From: Diphasiastrum complanatum
Taxonomy: Eukaryota; Streptophyta; Lycopodiopsida; Lycopodiales; Lycopodiaceae
Length of the DNA stretch: 64,000 nt
Reading direction: 5' to 3'
Assembly (NCBI GenBank): GCA_029204225.1
Contig: CM055109.1
Location: 2,869,638 to 2,933,637 of the forward strand
Each line of letters begins with the position of its first letter. Positions within the stretch are counted from its first letter, which is position 1. A program made the position numbers and the translations under genes. Shown here in pieces: positions 12,162 through 23,068 of the stretch. The notes below the pieces were generated by a model. The model had not been told where the DNA came from and did not search any database. It worked only from the letters and a program-made list of their open reading frames with translations.

Positions 12162-13082
12162 TTAGAAAAGTGTAAGAGGTAAGTGAATGAAGAATCTCCC
12201 TTTGTGCACCTTTGTCAACATAGGTGTGTCAAACCTTAAAAGATCCTTGACATAAGATGGATTAGAAGCTTTCTCATTCAACTTGTAGTAGTTACCTTCA
12301 TCAAAAGAAACATCTTTACTCACTAAAATCTTTTTAGTTGGATTATAGACTCTATATCCTTTGCTATTTTCAGCATAACCAACAAAGATCCCCTTTATAG
12401 AAGTAGGATCATCCTTTTTTCTTGTATCTAATGCTTGAAAAACATAGCAAGTAGATCCAAAAATTCTTAGTTCTTTAAGATTCAGCTTCTTACAAAATAG
12501 AGCCTCATAAGATGTTATGTCTCCAATGGGATTACAGGGCAATCTATTACACAAATAAGTTGCACAAATAATAGCCTCTCCCCAAAAGGACTTAGGTAGA
12601 GATGCATCTAACCTCAAAGCCTTAGCACACTCACAAAGTGTTCTATTCATCCTCTCGGCTATACCATTTTGTTGAGGACTATAAGTACATGTAAGCTCTC
12701 TTTTAATGCTATTGGATTTACAAAACTCTATCATCTTAGTGGAGATATACTCTCCACCATTATCACTCCTCAATACTTTAATCCTAGCATCAAGTTCATT
12801 TTCAACTAGAGTTTTGAACTTCACAAAAGCTTCAAACACTTTACTTTTGGAATCCAAAAGTTCAATCCAGGCATATCTAGAGTAATCATCAATAAAAGAT
12901 ACATACATAGATGCACCTCCATTAAATTCTTGAGAAAAAGAGTGCACATCACTATGAATTAGATCTAATGCTTTTGTAGATCTAGTGGAAGAGATATCAA
13001 AAGGTAGCTTGTGTGCCTTTGAGAGGCTACAAGCTTGTGTCTTTGGAAGGCCAGCACATGTGGGACAGCTCATTGTACTCAT
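12162..13082 (-). CDS. Copia integrase fragment, long open frame
   Basis: An uninterrupted 306-codon frame covers the end of the zinc-binding region (CSLSKAHKLPF), then the full rve integrase core. The catalytic triad is visible as D in LIHSDVHS, D in LRSDNGGEY and E in GIAERMNRTL. The Copia-specific C-terminal block GIFVGYAENSKGYRVYNP follows. Integrase would insert the retrotransposon cDNA into nuclear DNA. Gag, protease and RNase H are not found next to it and a frameshift separates it from RT, so it is a fragment of a dead element despite the intact core. Upstream of 13082 the sequence stops resembling Copia. Confidence 0.88.
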   Translation of the reverse strand: MSTMSCPTCAGLPKTQACSLSKAHKLPFDISSTRSTKALDLIHSDVHSFSQEFNGGASMYVSFIDDYSRYAWIELLDSKSKVFEAFVKFKTLVENELDARIKVLRSDNGGEYISTKMIEFCKSNSIKRELTCTYSPQQNGIAERMNRTLCECAKALRLDASLPKSFWGEAIICATYLCNRLPCNPIGDITSYEALFCKKLNLKELRIFGSTCYVFQALDTRKKDDPTSIKGIFVGYAENSKGYRVYNPTKKILVSKDVSFDEGNYYKLNEKASNPSYVKDLLRFDTPMLTKVHKGRFFIHLPLTLF

Positions 13083-13226
13083 CCATATCCACTTTGGTCA
13101 TTGGTGGTTTGTGTTGATCTTCTAGATTCCTACAATCTAGGAACTAACTCCTATAATTTAGGAGGTGTCATATTAGACTCAAATGAAAGCTAATAAAAAT
13201 GGATCTGAATATTACAAGTGTCATTT

Positions 13227-13257
13227 CACATGTGTGGATAGGTCCTCACACGTGTGG
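13227..13257. repeat. Pair of CACAYGTGTGG palindromic motifs
   Basis: CACATGTGTGG (13227-13237) and CACACGTGTGG (13247-13257) lie 20 bp apart. The same motif recurs in several LTRs elsewhere in the window. The surrounding stretch 13083-13690 has no gene that I recognise. Confidence 0.6.
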
Positions 13258-13689
13258 ATCCACATAGATGTCAAAAATACATCAAAAACCATGTGAAAAT
13301 TGCTAAATTCTAACACTTACTTTGGATTTTTTCATTTTAGGAAACAATTTTTTTTGATGATTTTGCAATTCAATTCATCGAGGGTAGAGATCTTCTCTGT
13401 ATGAGAATTTTCAAGAGATCATGCACTGGGGGGGGAGACTATCAGAAGCAGAGTAAAAATTTTCATTTAATATAAAAAAATTATTGTGTGTCTGGTCTAT
13501 TGCCTATTGCCTATTAAATTGTCATTTAATATACAAGATTTTATTGTGTGTCTATTGTCTATTGGCTTGTATAAATTTGCATGCTTTTTGAAATTTTTTA
13601 TAATCCATCGATTTTGTATTATGACAAATTTGGATTCTCCTGTAAAACCATTTAAAAAGTTGCAGTATATAGCTATTCTTTGTGCTAGT

Positions 13690-16272
13690 CTCGCCATGTT
13701 GTGTACTTTTATGAAATGCCGCTCTTGCTTGCCAATGAAATTATTTCATTCCTTGCAATGACCATATGCTAAGACTTCTACTATTTTTTGCAAAGAATGT
13801 CGAATGATGCCGTAATATGTGCTGCATGTCATAAAAACATAATCTAAATCAGTACCAAAAGTATCTAATTTAATTGCACAAATTCGTCTATAGTAGTATA
13901 ACATCGAAATCTTACCATATAATGTGTTATATGATCAATACTCCATGCACTTCGAACTGCATCCACAAATTCACTGGTTGTTTTTTGTATCATTTGTACA
14001 TCAGTATTTGAAAATTTATCTTTTCTCAAGTATTTCACCATGTTGTCTAATTTTTTCCAAACTTCTACCTTGTGTATGCAAGTAGAACCTTCTTCTTTGA
14101 GATCTTGAGTTGCTGCAATAATCTCTTTCCAAACCGACTATTGAATCTTGGATTGTTTGCCAGAATAATTTGATAAAAATCTTCGAGCTTTGGATCCTCC
14201 AATGCTCAGTTTGCATGGAATATTTTTTGTTTTACCTGATAGCTTGTCGTCTTTTTTTATTTAACGTGACCTTTATGTAAGTCTGCTTTAGACAACACAT
14301 CCTCTAATCTAAAAATAGCTTCCATGCAAACAAGATGTGAAAATATATTATTTTTTCTATGATACGCACCTCCGCATGCATGTACAGATATGAATATTCT
14401 GAAGAGAAATCGATAGTACAGGTTTTCAATTAGGATCTTCTCAATCTCTTGATATTCCTGTACTCCTTGTCATGTCTTTTGCTGTCTTCATGCAGTAAAA
14501 ACAAGGGTGTTTAGAGTTAGCGCCATGAAATACATTGAACATATATTTTAAAGTCTTCAGATCTCCTGCTAAATGCCATTCAATATTGAAAGTGCCAATT
14601 CTAGGAATATTGAGTGGAACTCCCTCCATGTGATTATGATGTTCTATTAAATATCCATGAGAGAATATCATGGTCTTCTTTCATCACCTATAAGAGAATA
14701 CAAAAACATGATTAGCCTCATAATATTAACACACAAAAGACTTCCCAAATGAAATCCATATTAAATGATTATTTGTATTGATTATGCGAAGGAACTGCTA
14801 TACCTGAAATGCTACCAACCACCAAATATCATTTTTTGATTGCACACTAAAATTGAGGCCTTCTAAGTCTTCTGAATTTGAAAGTGCTCCATTTATAATC
14901 GTGAGACTGACTCTTTCCATTTTTTGTCCTTCTATAATTTTAGACTCATCTAACTTGAGAACAACTATCAACTTGTTATTGACATTCTCATTTGTAATAC
15001 CGTAAAAATTTATGATGAATGTTAGTAATTGATTAATGTCAATATATAAATTGTTAGAATTGTTATATGCTAGACTTTCTCCTTTCGAGCGATACACTTC
15101 ATTGATATGAGATAGATTACCAACTATTGTGTGCATACCTTGGTTTAACATGTCTCTTTCTTTAAAAAGATGAAATGGTCGTGGGATTGGAAACTTTTTA
15201 ATACTTACCTATGCAGATGCCTTTATCATCTTAAACATGTTGCATATGCTTCTCTACTAATGCTAGAAAAGTCACATGCCCCCTGAAGTAATGTAGTGTC
15301 TAATATTTTTCCAACTTCATTCATAATGTTATCAGTAACTAAAGCCTTAATCTTTTTCATTTTGTTATTGTTTAGCATTGATTTCATAGATTTAGAAGTA
15401 AAGATAGAGCCTCGTGAGTTTCCAATCGAAATCTCATTGGCCAAATGGTCTTCAACAATCAATGTTGATCTGCATTGCAAACATAATGTTCATGAAAATG
15501 TCAGTAGAAATTAGAACACTCATAGTATTCACAACAGTATAATAAGCAAATCAACGAAAAATTGAAATGAATAAATAACAAAACTAGTGATTATGAATGA
15601 ATCAAAAAGTTCAAGCAATATTCAATACCAAATAAGCTATAACTTACTTGAATGCACAAATTCGTCTTTTCTATGAACTACTCTGGATGATAAATCACAT
15701 ATATCCTTGTTTACCAGTCTTTTTCTCTTGTTGCTTCGGACCTTTCTGTTGAACACATCCATATCTTTAACAAGAGACAAATATGAGATATGCATGGATT
15801 GAAATGCAGTTTTTATCTCATCATTACTAGTTGTATAATGATGCAAAGAAGATTTCAACCCTTGGATCTCCTTCTTGACCATCTCATTTTCATCCAAACA
15901 AGTTTTCAACTTTGTAGATTTTTCTTTGCACTCCTTTGATTCTTTCCTTGACTCCTCTTCCAAATAATGTATTCTTTGCATTGAATGTGCATTCTCATAG
16001 AGCATCAAAATCTCACAATTACCCAAAAGGCCAATTTTACCATGACACATATAGATTATCAACTGACTCACCGAATGAAAATCTGGATGTTGCAATGAAC
16101 ATGGATCAATAGGATACAATGTTCTTGATGACCATAAATCTAGATGCTTTAGCTTTTTCTCCCTATATCGGACCATATCATAAGTTGACAATTTGGGTTG
16201 CTTTGAATTTCTTGTCCTTAGGGGAGCATATTTTGGTGAGAGATCCACATGAAGATGATAAAGCTTTGTCAT
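13690..16272 (-). pseudogene. Four-exon gene of the unfamiliar family, decayed
   Basis: The reading is exon 1 16272-15648, exon 2 15469-14804, exon 3 14687-13916 and exon 4 13821-about 13690. Introns of 178, 116 and 94 bp have GT-AG ends (donors GTAAGTT, GTATAGC, GTAAGAT). Exon 1 starts MTKLYHLHVD and holds DLWSSRTLYPIDPCSLQHPD, GKIGLLGNC and a charged coiled-coil-like stretch. Exon 2 has LLQGACDFSSISREAYAT and LIVVLKLDESKI...ERVSLTI. Exon 3 has the striking EWHLAGDLKTLKYMFNVFHG...PCFYC, then VHACGGAYHRK and VEVWKKLDNMVKYLRKDK. Exon 4 has HILRHHSTFFAKN...WSLQGM and HWQARAAFHKSTQHG. Several frameshifts and stops (for example before FHW, and near 15190) make it inactive. I know similar uncharacterised proteins with PC-x-x-C after a D-x-K motif from other eukaryotes, but no function. 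A transposase is one possibility. Confidence 0.6.
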
Positions 16273-16677
16273 CAGTACAATAGTTTAGTAACAAAAAACA
16301 CAATGGCAATAACAAAGCTGGAGATGGCGCTAACGACTCTGCTAGAGATCGAAATGACGCTAAATACTTGTTTTTGACCCTGGAGATAGAGATGGCGTAG
16401 GCTTTGTTTCAGAAATGTCACTCCTAATTTAAATTTTTGAGTGTTCCCAACTATTGAGAGGGAATATTTCAGCATTTTGAAAATTATATTTTAACTATGG
16501 TTAAGCACCAGTGAAGTTTGATGTGACTAAACTAAGGTGCATTCATTTACATGGAAAGTAAAGCGGCCCGATGCGTAAAAAAATTAAAAAATGATATTAT
16601 AATTACTTTATAGTTATTTCTCTCTCCTACATGGCATTTCTTATAGGGCCCTCTTTGGGCCCATATTTTCTCTAATG
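13690..16677 (-). mobile_element. Unfamiliar mobile gene family, copy B (most complete)
   Basis: The minus-strand left end CATTAGAGAAAATATGGGCC at 16677 corresponds to ends at 11910 (copy A) and 24731 (copy C). Copies B and C also share CCCTWWARGAATGCCATGTAGGA about 30-60 bp inside. A 400 bp leader precedes the four-exon reading described separately. The 3' end could not be placed because no reverse copy of the terminal motif was found between 13.0 and 13.7 kb. Confidence 0.6.
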
Positions 16678-16848
16678 CTTGTCATCTCCTGTTAGACATA
16701 ACTAAATGTTCACCTCTCAGTTTAGTTGTCACTAGTTAACCATGAGCTCAAATCTGTAAGGCCCCCATTATGAGGAAAAACCATTATTGAGCATGGTTGT
16801 TAGTATGTAGTTTAATGTGAGACCATGATGGTTATGAGATGGCTGGAT

Positions 16849-16955
16849 TACGTAGCAGGAACTCCGAGGGGTGGAGCCCCCCCGAGAAACAGGGTGTCCA
16901 GGGGGTGGTAGCTCCCCGGCAGGGGGTTTGTGGGGCAGAGCCCCCCAACGATATG
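16849..16955. repeat. GC-rich segment with nested palindromes
   Basis: A sudden G/C-rich patch contains GGGGTGGAGCCCCCC and GGGGCAGAGCCCCCC, each nearly self-complementary, plus CAGGGTGTCCAGGGGGTGG between them. Comparable GGGGCAGAGCCCC modules occur in some plant LTRs. No LTR boundary could be placed, and the open frames through it (16839-17137) look spurious. From 17140 to 17717 nothing recognisable is seen. Confidence 0.5.
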
Positions 16956-17717
16956 GCCTCTTCATCATTTGGCCTTTCGACTCCTTATGCGAAAACACAC
17001 TTTTGGTGTTTTGCATTCCTTGGTTGTTTGCTCTCTCTGATGGTGGTCGCCACTTTATAACCACCACATTGAGAAGCATCCTTAAGAGTTGGAGCATTCT
17101 GTTTATTGTAAATCAGTCGTCCCCAGAGTCTATTTGAGATCACCATTGAAGCCCTTCTCCAGGGTGCACGGATTGGATAGCACCATCATCTTATGTACTG
17201 GCTTTATTATTAGATTTTCAAATTCGAGTTTATTGTCTCTTGTCTATGCTGAATTCAAATTGTTAATTATAATATCTCCATATTCCAACAAAGAAGTGAA
17301 ATACTCTCTATGAAAAGTCATGTGTAAACTTGATGCACTTGTGAAAATTACAAAAAGTTATCTATCTTAGCTTTGTGGGGTTGACAAGGTTTGTTTGTCA
17401 AGCTCCTAGGTGTCATAAGTGGATAGGGCCAATTTGGCATTTATTGGTAAAAAGTCAAGTAATATATTTGACTATAACTAGATCTGATTAGTTATAGTGT
17501 TGGAAAGTTAACCTCTTAGGACCCCCATGCAACCTGGAATATCAATTGACCTCCTATTCTTGCATTATAGCAGTCAAACACCTTGCAAGTGCTCCTATGT
17601 CCAATTATACGTCTGGGCCCTCATATGATTATTAATTACTTTATCGGCCAAGTCCGAAATGATGAGGCATAACCAATAACCATATACACGGGAGTGACCT
17701 GCTATCCATGCCAAGAA

Positions 17718-18003
17718 TTATTTCGAATCCCTCATGATTGACATGGATGTAACACCAACCATCTTTTGTGACAACCTTTTAGCCCAAAAGTTGGCAACCA
17801 ATCCTATATTTCATGCTAGGAGGAAGCATATTGAGGTGGCATGTCACTTTGTGAGGGAGCAAGTCATGGCAAAGGAAGTGGAGCTTCAACATGTTTCTTC
17901 AAGGGAATGTGTAGCTGATATCTTCACCAAAGCATTGGGAAAAGACTTGTTTACAAAGCATAGGACTTCACTTGGAGTATTCTCAAAGATTGTGCTATGC
18001 TAA
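17718..18003 (+). pseudogene. Copia RNase H C-terminal fragment
   Basis: The plus-strand frame reads TIFCDNLLAQKLATNPIFHA, RRKHIEVACHFVREQV and CVADIFTKALGKDLF. These are the last conserved blocks of Copia RNase H (the acidic CDN, the KHIEV-HFVR box and the D-FTK-L box). It ends with TAA at 18001-18003, immediately before a polypurine tract and LTR, as in an element 3' end. Everything upstream of TIFCDN is gone. Confidence 0.9.
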
Positions 18004-18011
18004 AATTAGTT

Positions 18012-18021
18012 GAAGAGGGAG
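18012..18021 (+). promoter_or_regulatory. Polypurine tract
   Basis: GAAGAGGGAG sits 8 bp after the RNase H stop and directly before the LTR (TGTGAGAAAT). It would prime plus-strand DNA synthesis. Confidence 0.85.
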
Positions 18022-18802
18022 TGTGAGAAATTGTCAACTAATTTGATGTTTTTGGTCATATTTGTTTATTTGGCAATTGAGGCCAATTTGCATGTTAGAC
18101 TTAGAGTTTGACTTTTCAAAGTTATATTAGTCTAAAAGTATTTAAATTACCACTTTTAGAAAGTGAGATAAAGTAGAAGTTCGATTTTGGACACATTCAA
18201 ATTTGAATGTTAGATACATTGAATCTAGTTCATATTGTAGTAGGGTTTTTGATCTAGAAGTTTCTATGGAGGGAAACCAAGCTCATTAATGAGGCATGGA
18301 CCTGCTATAAACAGATCTAAACTCGTGGGAGAAATGATTATTCTCTCTCTCATCTCATTTCATGCTTATACATGAGTTATCTTGGGTTCATCTATCCATT
18401 GGTGCACTATATTGATGATATCTTGTAATCTTGTGTGTAGAATGCATTGTTTTGTTATATTTAAATCCACACGTGTGAAATACAGTAGCTTACTGTTTTT
18501 GTGTGGACAACAGCTTCATTTTATCATAAATTTGAAGTTTGATCAAGATTTTGTTGAGTTTGCATCTCTTTCATTAAGTAGATGTTGTTTTTCTATATTG
18601 CAAATGGTGTAAATTGTTTTGTCTTTCTAAACCAAAGATCAATAGATGATTTTTGATCTTAGTGATTCACAAAATCTTCACACTATTTGCATTTGGTTAG
18701 TGTTTTGATCAAACTAGACTTGCCTAACATTTGTTGATGGTGCACTGAATTGTTGGACTAGATCTAACCTTTTGAATCATCTTTGAATCTAAAATTTTCA
18801 CA
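18022..18802 (+). repeat. Copia LTR, 781 bp
   Basis: Starts TGTGAGAAAT and ends AAATTTTCACA, giving a TGTGA/TCACA terminal inverted repeat. It is preceded by RNase H plus polypurine tract and followed by a primer site, so one LTR serves as the 3' end of one copy and the 5' end of another. The palindrome CACACGTGTG lies at 18468-18477. No second copy of this exact LTR is visible in the window. Confidence 0.82.
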
Positions 18803-18815
18803 TGGTATCAAGAGC
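18803..18815 (+). promoter_or_regulatory. Primer binding site, tRNA-Met type
   Basis: TGGTATCAAGAGC directly follows the LTR end CA. This is the common plant Copia variant with one inserted A. The 18816-19594 stretch after it is an untranslated leader in which no gene was recognised. Confidence 0.85.
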
Positions 18816-19704
18816 TAGCTGATGGCCAGAAATTGTAAATTTTCTAATTTTAGTAGAGATTTGAGAACGACCTTAATTCTAGCATGCTTTTATGCATTTG
18901 GATTGGTCGAATTATTAGTAACACTTTGATGTGAGTGTATCTTGAGGATCAAAAGGCATTTTCAGATCAATTGCAGATGAGATCAAATATATCTTGTTTC
19001 ATTCATCAAAGAAAACTCTTTATTTTTTGGAGAGGTTGAGTACATTCAAGCTAACAATTGTTGTTTCTAGCTTCTAATTGACAATCTCCCTTGTGGATGA
19101 GCTAAGCTCCTCTTGTGGATGAAAATTCTCCTTAAGTGGATGAAAAGTCTTCTTATGGCTGAGCCTAGATCCCCTTCTAATGAAATACTTCATTTGAGGC
19201 TGAACCTTCTCTCCTTGTGGAATTTTTGCTTGCCATTTGTGGATGAATACAACAAGCTCTTTTTGTGCATGAGCAAGATTGTTAACTATTTGCATGTTTC
19301 TTTTATACAGTTGATTCAATGTATTAAGTTCTTTAAGTGATTGATTGAAGCTCTTGTTGGAAAGATTCAACCTAGGCAAGAGTATTCTCAATACTTTGTT
19401 CATACTTTCTTCTATTGAGAACTATATGTTAATCAAGTTTCTTCAAAATCTTACGTGCTAGTCAACTAGTTACAAAGAGAGATAGTATTGAGAGGTTCTA
19501 AATCTTTGTGATTTCACTTTATCTTCATTTTTAGAGGAAAGTGAGTGCTTAGTGCATTAGAATAGGTCCAAAAGAAAGACTAATCATTTGCATCATGGCT
19601 ACAAATAGTGAAATCATGCTGGAAAACAATAATAGACTCAACTCAACAAACCATGCAACTTAAAAAGTAAGGATGAAATCCTTGTTGGAGTTAAATGAAC
19701 TAAT

Positions 19705-20700
19705 TGTTGGATTTATTGTCTCTAGTCACCTAAATCCCATTTTAATCTGCCTCCATTCATGCTGCATATTTACTCACGTTGTCGCGCAGTCTGCATATTC
19801 ACATGCAAATTTTCATAGGCGATGAAAAGACGAAAAGCAAAGGCTAACGTCACACCCTCTTCACGCTCATGCAGCTGCGCTAACAGACTGGACGATGACT
19901 GCAGCCACCCACGATCTCCTACAGACATCACATCCACCTTGTACTTTCTTCATCTGCACACCTGTAACATTATGTATATATTGAATACCATTTGCGTATT
20001 CATCAACAAGTTAGTGAGCAAGAGAGAACGAAGAAGAGAAGCTTATCAGAGATAGACAAAAGTAGATGCTTTGTGCATTGATTCTTTAATTTGTCAGCAA
20101 TAAGGTTTCACTCCTTTACAGTTTGAATGAGCTTTGTAGGGCATGCGGTTTCGTCTGCTACTGTCTTGTGCTCTACTGCATTATTGACATATATACTTGA
20201 TATACTTAATCTGATACAGTTCTTTGTTCAACGTTCAGATTTGTGTTAATATTGCTATGCTTATTATTCATTTTGTCTGATCTTTCTAGTTGCTATTTCT
20301 GGTAATAGATGACTAACATTTAGTCTTGTTTTTTGCGAATGTTTCACGACTTATTATTTGTCCAGCTGTCTAGCTCTTCGCAAATCATTTGCGACACATA
20401 ATTTGTCTAGATATTTGTGACAAATTATTCTTCTGGCGCTTCGTTTAATAATGTTTGGCTACGTAATCAAGAACGACCGTGATTTCCATCACTAACATTC
20501 TGTTCATTCTGATAGGCGTAGTCATGCTTTCGAAGAGAGTCGAATAGCTTGTTCCACTGTGCACAAACAATTTTTGTTCGAGTTCGTTTCTCATTCGTGT
20601 TTCGTTTCTCGTTCATGTTCGTCTTATCCCTCTGAGCTAAATTTTTCGTTCTAACATATGACACCTTTCTCAACTCTTGTTACTCTCCCTCTCTCCAACA
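19705..20700 (+). repeat. 5' LTR of the inserted element, 996 bp
   Basis: TG...CA ended LTR. Its 5' third contains the block shared with the insertion in copy A. The U5 part, around TGATAGGCGTAGTCATGC (20512), resembles the LTR ending at 26376 (ATAGGCGTAGTCATGC), so those elements are related. Confidence 0.85.
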
Positions 20701-20712
20701 TGGTATCAGAGC
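20701..20712 (+). promoter_or_regulatory. Primer binding site, initiator tRNA-Met
   Basis: TGGTATCAGAGC directly after the LTR end CCAACA. Confidence 0.92.
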
Positions 20713-20984
20713 TATTTTCATAGCTTGATAAGCTTTCACAGTACAAGACTCTACTAGCCGACCCCTCTGAGCTAAATTTTTCGTTTCTAACATACGACAC
20801 CTTTCTCAACTCTCGTTACTCTCCCTCTCTCCAACACTAATGGACATTGTTGCAAGTGTGGAAGAAACACCTCTAGTGATTCAAGAGATTGAACAATCAA
20901 AACAATCTAAGGGATCAACATATGGAAGTATTATTAAATCAAGTAAAGCTTGGTCTTCATTGAATTTGGGCTTTTAGCCAGAAC

Positions 20985-21530
20985 CTTTTTCAAGGGAAAA
21001 TAAAGAGAAGAAGCCAGAGGTGAGACGATTTCTAAGCGGACCAGTTATTTCAATCTATATGCAATTTTGAAAGAGAAAAAGATTGAGAGCATAGTTCTGT
21101 TCTTCTTAGGAAAGGTTTCATGGTGGTGGCATGATTTGCAACATAAACCCACCAAAGGGTAAAAAATCATGGAAGCATTCATAAAATGGTTTGTGGCTGT
21201 GGACGATTCAAACTCTTACCAAATATTTGTTAGTTGCAAAATGAGTACTCGGAGATTAGACTCTTACTTGCAAGAATTTTTGGATTGATGGAACAAAATT
21301 TTGTCATTCGATGCTTGACTTAATTGCTAGCAAATCTGTAAGTAGGTAGGCGTAGGCACCATACCCTCAAGAGCTGCATTATCATTTGCCATTATTGGTT
21401 ACCTAAAACAAAAAATGGGATTAATTAGTTGACAAACCCAAAATCTTCAACTAAAAAGGTGAAGATATACTAGACCTTCATTACTAGCTGATTTCATCTC
21501 AGCACTTCATTAAGCTAATTTCATTCAATC
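20985..21530 (+). pseudogene. Decayed retrotransposon gag-like fragment (Ty3/gypsy type)
   Basis: In shifting frames the plus strand reads YFNLYAILKEKKIESIVLFF, then WWWHDLQHKPTKG, then a SCKMSTRRLDSYLQEFLDWW-like segment with stops. This resembles gypsy gag: a Trp-rich block, then an x-Y-x-x-E-F motif. Frameshifts and at least three stops are present. Because it begins soon after the Copia gag fragment ends, it may be a separate insertion or deletion product. Family assignment is tentative. Confidence 0.45.
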
Positions 21531-22624
21531 AGTAAATGAAAATTTTGAAGAATTTTGAACTTTCACGGATCATTCAAATTGTGAAAATTGATTAAAAGAG
21601 TCGATTATTCAGTTTCACAAGTGCCATCCCATTTCGAACTTATTTTGAAACATCCGAAATGCATCAGACTTGACATGCATTGATTTTTCCGAAAAAAAAA
21701 AAAGTTCGTAAATTGCCTAGTAACTAGAAAATCAGCTTTTTGACTAGTTTTTTTTAAAAAATTACATCCATGGTGAAATACTCAGATCAACCTACTATAC
21801 CATCTTGTACCATGCATACAGGTTCATCCAATATTTTCAACACTGGAAAAGCACTCTACTACTTTACAAGCATGCATGCAATTAGAACAATTAAAAAAAA
21901 ATTCAATTTTACACTAAAAATTGCCAAACTTTTGACGGCCATAACTTTTGCTACAAGACTTTGATTTGGTTGTTGTAAAGCACAATATAGAGGGAGAGGA
22001 CTAGGTGAGATTATCAAAAATCCAACTCCAGCCCAATATGCATCCAATCAGAGGTTACAAGCACTCTTCTAAGGTTCATTATAGGGGCACAGAGGCTTCC
22101 AACAGGTCCATAAAGGAATCATATGCTCAGATCATGCAAAAATTGTGTTTATGGAGTCCTTCAACAAGCAAAACTTCAAGATAATGGTGCCTAAGCCCCC
22201 CAACTCCAAATTGGGTGCATGATGGTTCAAATCAGAGGAAATAATCGTATATTTTAGCTTGTAAAAAGGTACAATTGATATAGACCACCTATTGTAAGTT
22301 ATTCAAGCTCAAAAAACCGCAAAAATACACTATTTTTTGACTTTTTGAGACTCTTAATGGTGTCCAATCCTAACCAAACTTTGTGACTCCAAGGTATGTC
22401 TATGGAAGTTGAGAACAGAGAGAATGAAGAGAATGAGAGGGAATGAAAAATGACAAGAAGTTCATAAACTACATGGATTAGTTAACTATAGTTCACAAAC
22501 ATTGAATCCAAATTAATCTCAAGTGTACAATACGGGTAGCAAAGGAGTATTCGGGAAGTAACTGTGGTCCAATCACAATCGTTTGTTCTGCCCGACGGGA
22601 TTTTTGAAAATCACCAAAATTTGG
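21531..22624. other. AT-rich DNA with no supported gene
   Basis: Short open frames only. A poly-A run (21691-21703) and several AAAAA stretches are present. No repeats were matched to other parts of the window. Confidence 0.5.
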
Positions 22625-22870
22625 CCAAGAAATTCTCTCTCTAACTCGTGTTGAAGCTAATGCTAATACACTGAAATCTTGTACTCTTACTCATTATTGA
22701 TTAGTTGCTATCATATTCTGATGCTTAGCATGCTAGATTGTGGTTAAGCCATTTCTTCTAAACTAGATCTTGCTAATCAATCTAGAATCAGGTTACTCTA
22801 CTGATCACAAAGCTTAATTAGATCCATCATACTTGTGGACATTCCCCACATGTGTGAATTTTGGAAATTT
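22625..22870 (+). repeat. LTR fragment shared with 60.7 kb and (inverted) 50.3 kb
   Basis: Segment 22630-22755 (CTCGTGTTGAAGCTAATGCT ... AGCATGCTAGATTGTGGTTA) matches 60680-60792 in the same orientation. The adjoining 22752-22866 matches the reverse complement of 50235-50350. Together these define a U5-like block ending with the palindrome CACATGTGTG (22847). The boundaries of the LTR are not resolved. Confidence 0.65.
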
Positions 22871-23068
22871 TGTCACAAGTCAGCTTGGATCAACTTACGT
22901 GGTAATTCTTAGGCATATTATTAGGTTCTTTTAGTAAGCTGTAAGGTCTTTAGACCACAGGTCGAGCTGTTCCAAAGATTCAGAAAGGCTCACCTAGAAG
23001 TGCAGATATCTCTTAAATGCTTTGAGGCATTGAAGCTTTATTTTGTTCGGTGTATCTCAGCAAGTGAT

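Larger units (their letters stand above)
19705..20836 (+). mobile_element. Non-autonomous LTR element with 5 bp target duplication CTAAT
   Basis: A full LTR (19705-20700) begins TGTTGGATTT and ends CTCTCCAACA, a 6 bp TGTTGG/CCAACA inverted terminus. It is followed by primer site TGGTATCAGAGC, about 50 bp of internal sequence, and a second partial LTR containing only the last ~70 bp (20766-20836). CTAAT occurs immediately before 19705 (19700-19704) and immediately after 20836 (20837-20841). Removing the insertion leaves one CTAAT and a continuous gag frame. No coding capacity remains; it must have used proteins from a relative. Confidence 0.9.
19595..20975 (+). pseudogene. Copia gag start, split by an LTR-element insertion
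   Basis: Starts at ATG 19595 (MATNSEIMLEN) and reads RLNSTNHAT, a stop, then KVRMKSLLELNEL, ending at 19704. It resumes at 20837 with MDIVASVEETPLVI, the continuation expected from the related gag at 28746 (NDLTDIFVDVEE). The 1.13 kb between is a separate insertion flanked by CTAAT. The reading stops after about 20975. It is the gag N-terminal region only; two stops show it was already decayed or decayed later. Confidence 0.82.

Noticed and set aside
16839-17137. Overlapping 73-, 88- and 109-codon frames
   Set aside because: They arise from the GC-rich palindromic patch and are open on both strands.
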